In this document: in pieces, positions 47,683 to 56,043 of the stretch | Numbering within the stretch: position 1 is the first letter of the stretch | How the letters are laid out: each line of letters opens with the position of its first letter | Source of the DNA: Marinobacter panjinensis | GTDB lineage: Bacteria; Pseudomonadota; Gammaproteobacteria; Pseudomonadales; Oleiphilaceae | Direction: 5' to 3' | DNA: 64,000 nucleotides | Assembly: GCF_005298175.1 (NCBI RefSeq) | Contig: NZ_SZYH01000001.1 | Location: 2,356,001 to 2,420,000, forward strand | Notes under the pieces: model-generated | Seen by the model: the letters and a program-made list of their open reading frames with translations, nothing else | The model's database searches: none | Told to the model about the DNA's origin: nothing | Position numbers and translations under genes: made by a program

Positions 47683-49299
47683 TTATGTTTCAGCAAAAAA
47701 AGCCTGGTACGGTGGCAGCACGAGTTCATGACCATCCAGATACCCGTCAAAACCATGACCTTCCTGCGGCCCGGATATCGCGCAGGGTAACGGCAGCCGC
47801 AGTTCCTCGCCGGTGAGGTTCAGTGCCACCAGCAGGGACTGCTCGCTGGCTTCGCGGATCCAGCACAAGGCATCACCGGTGTTGTCAAGCACCGTTATAT
47901 CGCCCCGAACCAGCGCAGGCTGCTGCTGGCGCCAGTGGATCAGCTTGCGCACCGCATTAAGCGTGGAGGCCGGGTCCGCTTCCTGTTGGCTGACAGCGAA
48001 CTCCAGGTGATCACGGTCCACCGGCAACCAGGGTTTTCCGGAGGTAAATCCGCCCTTGGGTACCGGCTCCCACACGATCGGCGTACGACATCCATCGCGG
48101 CCGCGGAATTCCGGCCAGAAGCTGATTCCGTAGGGGTCCTGCAGTTCTTCATAGGGTACCGACGCTTCAGGCAGGCCGAGCTCTTCACCCTGATACATGG
48201 ACACACTACCCCGCAAGGACAGCAACAGCGCCATCAGTACCCGCGGGTATAGCCGCAGATCCTCCCCGCCATCAGCCCAGCGCGACACCACCCGCACCAC
48301 GTCATGGTTGCTCAGGGCCCAGCAGGGCCACCCATCTCCCAGACCTTCCTGATAACGGCGCACCACATCACGCACATACTCCGGGCCATGACGGTCAGAC
48401 AGCAAGTCAAAAGAATAGGCCATGTGCAGGCGGTCATTGCCTGCGGTGTATTCGGCCATTCGCTCCAAGGGCTTGTCGTCGCCAATCTCACCCACCAGCG
48501 TGGTTTCCGGATACTCATCCATCAGCGCTCTCAGGTCGTTGAGGAAGCCGATGTTTTCCGGCTGGCTCAGGTCGTTTACATGGCGCTGGTAGGTATACGG
48601 GTTCATGCCCTGGGCAACAAAGGTCTTGTTCTCCCCTGCCGGTACCGCCGGGTTATCCGCCAGGCTCTGGTTATGGAAGTAGAAGTTGACCGTATCCAGC
48701 CGAAAACCGTCCGCTCCCAGATCCAGCCAGAAGCGCATGTTATCCAACTGGGCCTGGCGCACCTCAGGATTATGAAAGTTGAGATCCGGCTGACTCGCCA
48801 GGAAATTGTGCAGGTAATACTGCCCCCGCCGGGTATCCCAGGCCCAGGCACTGCCGCCGAAGATGGACAACCAGTTGTTGGGTGGCGTGCCATCCGGCTT
48901 GGGGTCGGCCCAGACAAACCAGTCCGCTTTGGGATTATCGCGGCTGCGGCGGCTTTCCTCGAACCAGGGATGGGCATCGGAGGTGTGGCTGATAACCTGG
49001 TCAATGATGACTTTCAGATTCAGCCGGTGAGCCTTGCTGACCAGGGCCCGGAAATCCACCATGGTGCCAAAAAGAGGATCAACGCCCCGGTAATCGGACA
49101 CATCGTAGCCAAAGTCCTTCATCGGCGAGGTAAAGAAGGGCGACAGCCAGATGGCGTCGACACCCAGTGATGCCACATAGGGCAGCTTTTCGGTTGCCCC
49201 CTTGAGGTCACCAATGCCATCCCCGTTGCTGTCCATGAAGCTGCGGGGATAGATCTGATAAATAATGCAACCCTTCCACCAGGGCTGTGACTGGCTCAT
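47683..49299 (-). CDS. aglA: Alpha-glucosidase (GH13, AglA/oligo-1,6-glucosidase type)
   Basis: 538-aa cytoplasmic glycosidase cleaving alpha-glucosides. GH13 motifs are intact: KVIIDQVISHTSDAHPWF, nucleophile Asp202 in GADGFRLDTVNFY, acid/base Glu271 in TTLVGEIGDD, and the third carboxylate in WALSNHDVVR. N-terminal WWKGCIIYQIYPRSFMDSNG is typical. I use the ATG at 49299, 8 nt after GAGGAG. The gene is intact while its neighbours on both sides are remnants of the uptake system, so without another transporter it may have no substrate supply. Confidence 0.92.
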   Translation of the reverse strand: MSQSQPWWKGCIIYQIYPRSFMDSNGDGIGDLKGATEKLPYVASLGVDAIWLSPFFTSPMKDFGYDVSDYRGVDPLFGTMVDFRALVSKAHRLNLKVIIDQVISHTSDAHPWFEESRRSRDNPKADWFVWADPKPDGTPPNNWLSIFGGSAWAWDTRRGQYYLHNFLASQPDLNFHNPEVRQAQLDNMRFWLDLGADGFRLDTVNFYFHNQSLADNPAVPAGENKTFVAQGMNPYTYQRHVNDLSQPENIGFLNDLRALMDEYPETTLVGEIGDDKPLERMAEYTAGNDRLHMAYSFDLLSDRHGPEYVRDVVRRYQEGLGDGWPCWALSNHDVVRVVSRWADGGEDLRLYPRVLMALLLSLRGSVSMYQGEELGLPEASVPYEELQDPYGISFWPEFRGRDGCRTPIVWEPVPKGGFTSGKPWLPVDRDHLEFAVSQQEADPASTLNAVRKLIHWRQQQPALVRGDITVLDNTGDALCWIREASEQSLLVALNLTGEELRLPLPCAISGPQEGHGFDGYLDGHELVLPPYQAFFAET

Positions 49300-49315
49300 A
49301 CACATAACTCCTCGG

Positions 49316-49360
49316 TTAACCTTTGACCGCACCCACCGAGTCGGCCAGTGTCAAATACGG
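49316..49360 (-). pseudogene. Possible C-terminal remnant of a sugar ABC permease (AglG-like)
   Basis: In the frame ending at the TAA at 49316-49318, the last codons read LTLADSVGAVKG, the kind of ending (G-[SA]-V-K-G stop) common to MalG/AglG permeases. The stop is 16 nt before the aglA start, the usual tight spacing aglG-aglA. The frame stays open further up to about 49455 without recognisable permease sequence. Very short evidence. Confidence 0.35.
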
Positions 49361-49475
49361 GCCGCCGGGTGCACTTTTGCCCTCGTTGTTGAGCAAAAGT
49401 CCGGAACGGGCGTAGGTGTTGTTCGATAGATAGGTTCTGCAACCTTGAGGAAAGCTTAACTTTTCAGGTGGGAAA

Positions 49476-49500
49476 GCCGGCCAGGCGGGGCCCGGCCGGC
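49476..49500 (-). terminator. Hairpin after the GST gene
   Basis: GCCGGCC (49476-49482) pairs with GGCCGGC (49494-49500), very GC-rich, 8 nt past the GST stop at 49508. Only three T follow on the minus strand, so termination strength is unclear. Confidence 0.5.
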
Positions 49501-49507
49501 CAGAACG

Positions 49508-50080
49508 TTACACTTTTCTCGGGTCTGTGGCACCAACCAGTTCATCGTTGCGATGGTGGTCCCGGAAGCTGAGCAGGCTTTCAACGCCGGTAAAATCCAC
49601 CAGGTCCCGGAAATCCACCCAATCCACCAGGCTGTACAGGCACATGGCCGGGTAGTTCCACTGGGTGAACTGGCCATCATCAACCATGGCTGCCAGGGTT
49701 CGCATCGTTGTCATGATGCGTTCACGCTGGAGGTTGAAAAACATCAGGTTCTCGCTGGTGTCGATGCCCGACCGGGACGACAGCAGCAGGATAACGGCCG
49801 AATCGTTGGCGGCATCGATCAGCGTCAGCTGGTTTTCCTGATCCCAGCTCAACGGGGCAAGGCCCTGTTTCTCACTGATGTAGCGGGCAATCACTCTGGA
49901 ATCGTAAACCTCCTGGTCACCGTCAATCAGCATGGGAATTTTCAGCGCCGGGTTGTTGCGCCTGAGCTCGTCCCTGCCCTCGCCATAAATGTCGAGATTC
50001 ACGAACTCATAGTCATTGTCAGCCAGCAGCAGCCGGATACGACGGACGTAGGGGGATGTGGTAGAGCCAATCAGTTTCAT
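49508..50080 (-). CDS. Glutathione S-transferase-family protein
   Basis: 190 aa. The N-terminal thioredoxin-fold domain starts MKLIGSTTSPYVRRIRLLLA, with cis-Pro in ALKIPMLIDG and the glutathione-binding pair in VYDSRVIARYI. The rest is a helical GST C-domain, somewhat short. The Ser/Tyr near TSPYVRR is the likely catalytic residue. AGGAG lies just ahead of the ATG. It begins 28 nt after the alanine dehydrogenase stop, so the two are probably co-transcribed. Substrate unknown. Confidence 0.85.
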   Translation of the reverse strand: MKLIGSTTSPYVRRIRLLLADNDYEFVNLDIYGEGRDELRRNNPALKIPMLIDGDQEVYDSRVIARYISEKQGLAPLSWDQENQLTLIDAANDSAVILLLSSRSGIDTSENLMFFNLQRERIMTTMRTLAAMVDDGQFTQWNYPAMCLYSLVDWVDFRDLVDFTGVESLLSFRDHHRNDELVGATDPRKV

Positions 50081-50108
50081 GAAATCTCCTCGTTGGATTG
50101 GAATGGAG

Positions 50109-51227
50109 TTACTGACCGAGCAGCGCTTCGGGGTCGGCAAACTCGTAGCCGGTGGCCTCCGCAACCTCGCGATAGGTCACCCTGCCCTGATAGACATTCA
50201 GGCCATTGCGCAAGTGGTGGTCGTCTTTTATCGCCTGCTCGGGGCCCTTGTTAGCCAGGGCGGCAATAAACGGCAAGGTTACATTATTCAACGCCAGTGT
50301 AGAGGTTCTGGCAACGGCGCCCGGCATATTGGCTACGCAATAGTGCACTACACCATCCACCACATAGGTCGGGGCATCGTGTGTCGTGGGCCTGGAGGTT
50401 TCGGTACAACCGCCCTGATCAATGGCCACATCCACGATAACACTGCCCTCCGGCATGCGGCTGACCATATCACGACTGACCAGTTTGGGCGCAGACGCCC
50501 CCGGAATCAGCACACCGCCAATCACCAGGTCCGATTCGGTCACTGCCTCATCCAGGGTTGCGGCCGTGGAAAACAGGGTGCTGATGCGGTTGCCGTAAAG
50601 ATGGTCGAGGTTTCTCAGTACGTCCATGTTCCGGTCCAGCACTGTTACGTGGGCCCCCAGCCCGATAGCCATGGCCACCGCATTCTGCCCGACCACGCCG
50701 CCGCCAATCACCGTCACCCGTGCCGGGCTGACTCCGGGCACACCACCCAGCAGCACACCGCGGCCCCCCATGGATTTCTCCAGGCAGTGGGCACCGGCCT
50801 GAATCGACATTCGCCCCGCCACTTCCGACATAGGCGCCAGCAACGGCAGTCGGCCATGGCTGTCTGTCACTGTTTCATAGGCGATGCAGGTGGCACCGGA
50901 CTTCACCAGGTCGTCCGTCTGGGCCTGGTCCGGCGCCAGGTGCAGATAGGTAAACAGGGTGTGGCCCGGCGTCAGCAACGCTCTTTCAGTGGCCTGGGGC
51001 TCCTTGACCTTGACGATCATCTCTGCAGCGCCAAACACGGCCGGACCATCCTCCAGTATCTCCGCACCCGCTTTCTGATAATCCTCGTTGCTGAACCCGA
51101 TCGCCGAACCTGCGCCAGCCTGAACATAAACGCTGTGCCCATGTTCGCAAAGCTCGTGCACGGCCGCAGGCGTCATTCCTACCCGGTATTCATGATTCTT
51201 GATTTCCTTCGGTACACCGATTTTCAT
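50109..51227 (-). CDS. ald: Alanine dehydrogenase
   Basis: Reversible NAD-dependent deamination of L-alanine to pyruvate and ammonia. The 372-aa protein starts [30 protein letters not shown] carries the substrate Lys, FTYLHLAPD the catalytic His, and [20 protein letters not shown] the NAD site. The C-terminal [20 protein letters not shown] is typical. AAGGGG precedes the ATG at 51227; an ORF start 13 codons upstream is less likely. It leads a two-gene unit with the GST gene. Confidence 0.95.
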   Translation of the reverse strand: MKIGVPKEIKNHEYRVGMTPAAVHELCEHGHSVYVQAGAGSAIGFSNEDYQKAGAEILEDGPAVFGAAEMIVKVKEPQATERALLTPGHTLFTYLHLAPDQAQTDDLVKSGATCIAYETVTDSHGRLPLLAPMSEVAGRMSIQAGAHCLEKSMGGRGVLLGGVPGVSPARVTVIGGGVVGQNAVAMAIGLGAHVTVLDRNMDVLRNLDHLYGNRISTLFSTAATLDEAVTESDLVIGGVLIPGASAPKLVSRDMVSRMPEGSVIVDVAIDQGGCTETSRPTTHDAPTYVVDGVVHYCVANMPGAVARTSTLALNNVTLPFIAALANKGPEQAIKDDHHLRNGLNVYQGRVTYREVAEATGYEFADPEALLGQ

Positions 51228-51386
51228 CCGCTGCCCCTTGAATCCATGGAGTAAACAATGTGTCATCCGCTAGAGTGTAGTAAAAAGATCTGACACCGGC
51301 AGTAGCAATTGAATGCATCGGTTCAATGGATTCCGGCGTAAAACACCGGACCAGCCAGACAATCGACCCAAATGGAGCAGGAACCT

Positions 51387-52220
51387 ATGAACATACACAA
51401 GCATGCACGAGCGGCATCTTCCTTTTCGAAGCCCGCGGCGCTTTCCCTGGCCGTAGCACTCACCCTGACCAGTGGGCAGGTATCAGCAGAAATGCAGACA
51501 GAAACCGTGGAATATGAAATCAATGGTGAGACCTTCACCGGCTACATGGCTTACGACGACGAAGCCGACGGCAAGCGCCCCGGTGTTCTCGTGGTCCATG
51601 AATGGTGGGGACATAACGAATTTGCCAGGGAGCAGGCTGAGAAGCTTGCCGCGGCTGGCTACACCGCTTTCGCCCTGGACATGTACGGTTCGGGCAAGCT
51701 GGCGGAACATCCTGAGGATGCCCAGCAATTCATGAAGGAAGCCACCAAAGACATGGATCAGGTGAAGGCCCGATTTATGGCCGCCATGGAGCTGCTGCAA
51801 CAGCACGACAGCGTCGACAGCAGCAAGATTGCGGCCCAGGGATACTGTTTCGGCGGGGCCGTCGTGCTGAATATGGCCCGCCTGGGCGTGGACCTGGACG
51901 CCGTGGTCAGCTACCACGGCCCCCTGGCCAGCCCGATAAAGGCTGAAGCCGGCAAGGTCCAGCCCCGGATTCACGTCTACACCGGTGGCGCGGACCAGAT
52001 GGTGCCATCAGACCAGGTGTCTGGCCTGGTGAAGGAAATGCAGGACGCTGAAACCGACCTGACCCTGGTCAGCTTCCCGGGCGTAATGCACTCCTTCACT
52101 AACCCCGGCGCGGACAAGGTCGCCGAGGAGTTCGATATGCCCATTGCCTATGATGAGGATGCTGCCAACCGGTCCTGGAACGGCACAATGCGGCTCTACG
52201 ACGAAGTCTTCAAAGACTGA
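51387..52220 (+). CDS. Exported dienelactone hydrolase-family protein
   Basis: 277 aa with a signal peptide (ALSLAVALTLTSGQVSA) and a dienelactone hydrolase-type alpha/beta-hydrolase domain. GVLVVHEWWGHNEFAREQAE is the family's oxyanion region, the nucleophile is Cys154 in AAQGYCFGGAVV, and the His is in GVMHSFTNPGAD. Cytoplasmic DLH opens dienelactones in chlorocatechol degradation, but exported homologues have unknown substrates. AGGAACCT precedes the chosen ATG. A strong terminator follows. Confidence 0.88.
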   Translation: MNIHKHARAASSFSKPAALSLAVALTLTSGQVSAEMQTETVEYEINGETFTGYMAYDDEADGKRPGVLVVHEWWGHNEFAREQAEKLAAAGYTAFALDMYGSGKLAEHPEDAQQFMKEATKDMDQVKARFMAAMELLQQHDSVDSSKIAAQGYCFGGAVVLNMARLGVDLDAVVSYHGPLASPIKAEAGKVQPRIHVYTGGADQMVPSDQVSGLVKEMQDAETDLTLVSFPGVMHSFTNPGADKVAEEFDMPIAYDEDAANRSWNGTMRLYDEVFKD

Positions 52221-52228
52221 GGAGTCAG

Positions 52229-52260
52229 AGGGCACCAGCTATGGTGCCCTTTACTTCTTC
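52229..52260 (+). terminator. Terminator of the dienelactone hydrolase gene
   Basis: AGGGCACCA (52229-52237) pairs with TGGTGCCCT (52242-52250) around GCTA, followed by a T-rich TTACTTCTTC. It starts 9 nt after the stop codon. Confidence 0.85.
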
Positions 52261-52345
52261 CCGCACCTCTTCTACCTCACGCCCGGTAGCTACTGCCGGT
52301 CAGTGCGGCAATCACTATGGGCAGGGGCAGAATCACAAAAGCCGG

Positions 52346-52375
52346 GCACAAAAAAAGGCAGCCGAAGCTGCCTTT
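52346..52375 (-). terminator. Terminator of the cold-shock gene
   Basis: On the minus strand AAAGGCAGC-TTCG-GCTGCCTTT forms a stem with a stable UUCG loop followed by further T residues (runs from 52353 to 52350). It lies 20 nt past the stop at 52396. A textbook intrinsic terminator. Confidence 0.9.
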
Positions 52376-52395
52376 CTGGCGATAACGACTATCAG

Positions 52396-52602
52396 TTAGA
52401 TAGCAGTTACGTTTTCCGCCTGAGGACCTTTCTGGCCCTGGGTAACGGTGAACTCAACCTGCTGGCCTTCTGCCAGAGTCTTGAAACCGCTGCCCTGAAT
52501 TGCGCTGTAGTGAACGAATACGTCCGGGCCGCCTTCACGAGTGATAAAGCCAAAGCCTTTAGCTTCGTTGAAGAACTTAACAGTGCCGGTAGTAGTAGAC
52601 AT
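52396..52602 (-). CDS. Cold-shock domain protein (CspA family)
   Basis: 68-aa single-stranded nucleic-acid-binding protein acting as RNA chaperone or antiterminator. RNP1 is KGFGFITRE and RNP2 is DVFVHYSAI; the beginning [16 protein letters not shown] is canonical. AGGAATG precedes the ATG. A promoter about 170 nt upstream implies a long leader, as in cold-inducible csp mRNAs. Paralogue identity (CspA, CspD or CapB) cannot be decided from the protein alone. Confidence 0.95.
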   Translation of the reverse strand: MSTTTGTVKFFNEAKGFGFITREGGPDVFVHYSAIQGSGFKTLAEGQQVEFTVTQGQKGPQAENVTAI

Positions 52603-52776
52603 ACTTAAACATTCCTGAAATCAATCATTTTATCTTGCCGCCAGGCCATCGTCATGATGCCCGATCAGCGTTTACGGAAATACAGAACTCGCGGAATCAA
52701 AAACAGGACGGTCACTACTAACTGCGGAGATACGTTCTATTCATGAAAGCTTTGCTGAATCTTTCCTACGAAAATA

Positions 52777-52805
52777 ACTTTACTCTTTGTTACCGGAATT
52801 GCCAA
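52777..52805 (-). promoter_or_regulatory. Promoter giving a long cspA-type 5' leader
   Basis: Minus-strand TTGGCA (52800-52805), 17-nt spacer, TAAAGT (52777-52782). Transcription would begin near 52770, leaving a leader of about 165 nt, similar to the ~160-nt thermosensing leader of E. coli cspA. The promoter lies next to the 3' end of crcB. Confidence 0.6.
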
Positions 52806-52842
52806 CCCTATTTTTAATTTATTGCATAAGTAGTGATACCCA

Positions 52843-53223
52843 TCATCCTCGGACCAGGCCAAAGGTGTAAATTCCCAATGCAGTCATGAGGATAGAGCCA
52901 ACAACATGGGCCAATATGCCGGCCAGGGCCATGCTCCATTTGCCTTCCTGGATGGCGGAGAACATTTCCAGGGAGAAGGTGGAGAAGGTGGTAAGGGCGC
53001 CACAAAGACCGGTAATGGCGAACAATCGCCATTCGGGTGCGAGGGAGCTGCCGTGTACGAAATAGCCGATCAGCAGGCCGACGAGCCAGCCGCCCGAGAG
53101 GTTTGCCACCAGGGTGCCGTAGGGGATAGCGTGATAACTGCTGTTGAGCCAGAGGCCCAGGGCCCATCTCAGGTTAGCGCCTATAACAGCTCCGGCGCTT
53201 ACGGCCAGGATTGATAGCCACAT
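52843..53223 (-). CDS. crcB: Fluoride ion channel CrcB/Fluc
   Basis: 126-aa dual-topology membrane protein with four helices that exports fluoride. Conserved GANLRWALGLWLN, GTLVANLSGGWLVGLLIGYF (the Asn lines the fluoride path) and GLCGALTTFSTFSLE (TTFSTF with the Phe box and central Na site) are all present. No fluoride riboswitch is visible upstream; instead stem-loop copy 3 ends 30 nt before the start. One copy suffices because the protein forms a homodimer. Confidence 0.93.
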   Translation of the reverse strand: MWLSILAVSAGAVIGANLRWALGLWLNSSYHAIPYGTLVANLSGGWLVGLLIGYFVHGSSLAPEWRLFAITGLCGALTTFSTFSLEMFSAIQEGKWSMALAGILAHVVGSILMTALGIYTFGLVRG

Positions 53224-53252
53224 GCTTCTGATTTACCTCATATTTGGGTGCT

Positions 53253-53364
53253 CGCCGGGCGTTGCCATCCCTTCCCGGGATGCGCTACGAGCACATCCAT
53301 GTGCGCTTGAGTGAAGCCGTCCTTGGCTTCACACAATCCCGGGAAGGGATGGCAACACCCGGCG
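53253..53364 (-). repeat. Long stem-loop element, copy 3
   Basis: Arms of 29 nt (53253-53281 and 53336-53364) with a single mismatch; the arm sequence (GCCATCCCTTCCCGGGAT side) differs completely from copies 1 and 2. The 54-nt loop, read on the minus strand, aligns with the other copies and forms two good apical hairpins: GTGAAGCC-N6-GGCTTCAC and GCACAT-GG-ATGTGC. It lies between the LysR gene and crcB, same orientation to crcB as copy 1 has to the DUF503 gene. Confidence 0.8.
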
Positions 53365-53400
53365 CCAGTCCTCGGAGTATGCCGTCAAACACTCCTCAAG

Positions 53401-54315
53401 TTAAGGTGTTGTTTCAGCAAGACCCCAGACCCCGGTCAAAGTCTCCAACGCCTCGGCAATCAGCGGTTCATCCTGCCGGTCACGATGCCAGATGAAACTC
53501 AGGGCACAGGGCAACTGGACCCCTTCCACGACCACCAGCCCCCTTTCCTGGCGCTCGGCCATGGCCAGTGCGTCCCTGGCGAGGCTGAGGCCTACTCCGG
53601 CCCGGACCAGGTCCAGCATGCAGGCCTCCTGATCGACCTGGGCGACGCCGCGGGGCGCCAGGCCCAGCGGGTCCAGGATGCCCTTGAGCAACCGGTGATG
53701 AACGGAGTTCTCGGGTGTGACAATCCAGGGCATGGCGGCCAGCTCGGGCCATTCGTTCGACACAATCCGTTGCCCCCAGCCTGCCGGAGCAATGACATAA
53801 TAGTGAAAGCCGGTCAGCTCCCGATGGGCCACTTCAGGCGCCAGCACACCCGGGCCGGCTCCGGGCGGGGCCAGGAAAAAACCAACGTCCAGGCGGCCAT
53901 CCCGGACCTGCTCCAGAACACTGCCACTCATCCCCTGCCGCAGTTCCGTTTCCAGTTGGGGCGCGCGCTCCACCAGCCGGTGCAGGAACGCGCCCAGGCG
54001 AATGAACTCGGGGTCGACAATAGTGCCGATCCTGAGTCGTCCTCGCAGGGTGCTGTGCAATGCCCGGGCGCTCTGTTCGAACGCCGACATGGTCGCCAGT
54101 GCTTTTTCTGCCGAAGGCAGCAGGGCCTGGCCGTCTGGTGTGAGGACCAGGCCCTGGGGTTTGCGCAGGAACAACTTCAGGTCCAGCTCATCCTGCAGTT
54201 GCTTGAGCTTCAAGCTTACCGCCGGCTGTGTCAGGTGAAGGCGGGCCGCAGCGCGGGAGACACTTCCTTCCCGAGCAACCATAACGAAAGCCCGCAGGCT
54301 CTGGAGGGGATGCAT
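53401..54315 (-). CDS. LysR-family transcriptional regulator
   Basis: 304 aa. N-terminal winged helix LQSLRAFVMVAREGSVSRAA then LHLTQPAVSLKLKQLQDEL (residues ~3-60) and a periplasmic-binding-like effector domain from ~90. Transcribed away from the mmsA / GMC operon, with a strong LysR-type dyad just before its own start, so it most likely activates that operon with a pathway acid as inducer and represses itself. I chose the ATG at 54315 after AGGCGTTCT; two ATGs slightly upstream are possible. Confidence 0.92.
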   Translation of the reverse strand: MHPLQSLRAFVMVAREGSVSRAAARLHLTQPAVSLKLKQLQDELDLKLFLRKPQGLVLTPDGQALLPSAEKALATMSAFEQSARALHSTLRGRLRIGTIVDPEFIRLGAFLHRLVERAPQLETELRQGMSGSVLEQVRDGRLDVGFFLAPPGAGPGVLAPEVAHRELTGFHYYVIAPAGWGQRIVSNEWPELAAMPWIVTPENSVHHRLLKGILDPLGLAPRGVAQVDQEACMLDLVRAGVGLSLARDALAMAERQERGLVVVEGVQLPCALSFIWHRDRQDEPLIAEALETLTGVWGLAETTP

Positions 54316-54339
54316 AGAACGCCTCATTGGCACCAAATT

Positions 54340-54360
54340 GATATAAGAATAACTTATATC
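54340..54360. promoter_or_regulatory. LysR-type operator
   Basis: Perfect dyad GATATAAG-AATAA-CTTATATC, 8-bp arms and 5-nt spacer, containing the T-N11-A core of LysR sites. It is 24 nt upstream of the LysR start and about 145 nt upstream of mmsA, the usual place for the recognition site in a divergent pair. Confidence 0.75.
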
Positions 54361-54503
54361 GTGCTTTTAGAAATCTCAATTGCTTTAGCCTCTGATCCAC
54401 TCTAGCCTTATGGTTAAAATTCCACCAATATCGACAAGAATCCGGACCGAACCCATTTCCTGGCACTTCCAAAAGGTTTCACGCGAAAAATACAGAGGCA
54501 ACC

Positions 54504-56015
54504 ATGACCACGGCAACCATCCAGCATTATATCAATGGCGAAATATCTGCAGGCACGTCCAGCCAGTCCCAGGACGTGTCCAATCCGGCCACTGGCCAGA
54601 TCACCGGTCAGGTTGCCCTTGCCAATCGTGCGGATGTGAATGCCGCCGTCGCGGCAGCCGATGCGGCCTTCCCGGCGTGGGCCGATACCCCGCCGATCCG
54701 TCGCGCGCGGGTGATGTTCAGGTTCCTGGAACTGCTGAACCAGCACAAGGACGACCTGGCCCGGGCCATCACTGCCGAGCATGGCAAGGTCTTCACCGAT
54801 GCCCAGGGCGAAGTGGCCCGCGGCATCGACATCGTGGAATTCGCCTGCGGCATTCCTCAGTTGCTGAAAGGGGATTACACCGAGCAGGTCAGCACCGGCA
54901 TCGACAACTGGACCATGCGCCAGCCCCTGGGCGTGGTGGCCGGGGTCACGCCGTTCAACTTCCCGGTCATGGTGCCCATGTGGATGTTCCCGGTCGCCAT
55001 CGCGGCGGGCAACACCTTTGTACTGAAGCCGAGCCCGCTGGACCCCAGCGCCTCACTGATGATTGCCGACCTGCTCCGCCAGGCGGGGCTGCCCGACGGC
55101 GTGTTCAACGTTGTCCAGGGCGACAAGGAAGCGGTGGAAGCGCTGATTGAGCACCCCGATGTGCAGGCGCTGAGCTTTGTCGGCTCCACCCCGATAGCCA
55201 ACCTGCTCTACGAAAAAGGCGCGAAACACGGCAAGCGCATCCAGGCCCTTGGTGGCGCCAAGAACCACATGGTGGTGATGCCCGATGCTGACCTGGACAA
55301 GGCCGTGGACGCCCTGATCGGCGCTGCCTACGGCAGTGCCGGTGAGCGCTGCATGGCCATCAGCGTGGCTGTGCTGGTTGGCGATGTGGCCGACAAGATC
55401 ATGCCGCAGTTGGCTGAACGGGCCCGCACACTGAAAGTGAAAAACGGCGAGCAGCTCGACGCCGAGATGGGCCCCATCGTTACGGCCGCTGCACATCAGC
55501 GCATTACCGGCTACATTGACAAGGGTGTGGCCGAGGGTGCTGAACTGGTGGTTGATGGCCGTGAGTTTGACGCCTCAGGCACCGGCGAAGGCTGTGAAGA
55601 GGGTTTCTGGATGGGCGGCTCGCTGTTCGATCACGTAACCCCGGAGATGACCATTTACCGGGAAGAAATTTTTGGTCCGGTGCTTGCCTGTGTGCGGGTT
55701 CCGGATATCGCCACCGCCATCCGACTGATCAATGACCATGAATTCGGCAACGGCGTCAGCTGCTTCACCGAAAGCGGCACCGTGGCGCGGGAATTCGGCC
55801 GTCGTATCCAGGTGGGCATGGTGGGCATTAACGTTCCGATTCCGGTTCCCATGGCCTGGCACGGTTTCGGTGGCTGGAAGCGCTCGCTGTTCGGCGATAC
55901 CCACGCCTATGGTGAAGAAGGCGTGAAGTTCTACACACGCCAGAAATCCATCATGCAGCGCTGGTCCGACTCCATTGACGCCGGCGCAGAATTTGTCATG
56001 CCGACTGCCAAATAA
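54504..56015 (+). CDS. mmsA: CoA-acylating (methyl)malonate-semialdehyde dehydrogenase
   Basis: Oxidises methylmalonate- or malonate-semialdehyde with NAD+ and CoA, releasing CO2 and forming propionyl- or acetyl-CoA. The 503-aa protein has [20 protein letters not shown], the catalytic Cys283 in [14 protein letters not shown], and [16 protein letters not shown], where the usual general-base Glu is absent, as expected for CoA-acylating members. [19 protein letters not shown] closes the family pattern. It is divergent from a LysR gene and 28 nt before a GMC alcohol dehydrogenase. Confidence 0.95.
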   Translation: MTTATIQHYINGEISAGTSSQSQDVSNPATGQITGQVALANRADVNAAVAAADAAFPAWADTPPIRRARVMFRFLELLNQHKDDLARAITAEHGKVFTDAQGEVARGIDIVEFACGIPQLLKGDYTEQVSTGIDNWTMRQPLGVVAGVTPFNFPVMVPMWMFPVAIAAGNTFVLKPSPLDPSASLMIADLLRQAGLPDGVFNVVQGDKEAVEALIEHPDVQALSFVGSTPIANLLYEKGAKHGKRIQALGGAKNHMVVMPDADLDKAVDALIGAAYGSAGERCMAISVAVLVGDVADKIMPQLAERARTLKVKNGEQLDAEMGPIVTAAAHQRITGYIDKGVAEGAELVVDGREFDASGTGEGCEEGFWMGGSLFDHVTPEMTIYREEIFGPVLACVRVPDIATAIRLINDHEFGNGVSCFTESGTVAREFGRRIQVGMVGINVPIPVPMAWHGFGGWKRSLFGDTHAYGEEGVKFYTRQKSIMQRWSDSIDAGAEFVMPTAK

Positions 56016-56043
56016 CGGCTGAACCAGCTGCGGGGAAAGCGCC

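Noticed and set aside
49361..49455. Extension of the AglG remnant further upstream
   Set aside because: The frame remains open but shows no permease-like hydrophobic sequence, so only the last codons are considered.
53224..53400. Fluoride riboswitch before crcB
   Set aside because: No crcB-motif consensus seen; the space is filled by stem-loop copy 3.
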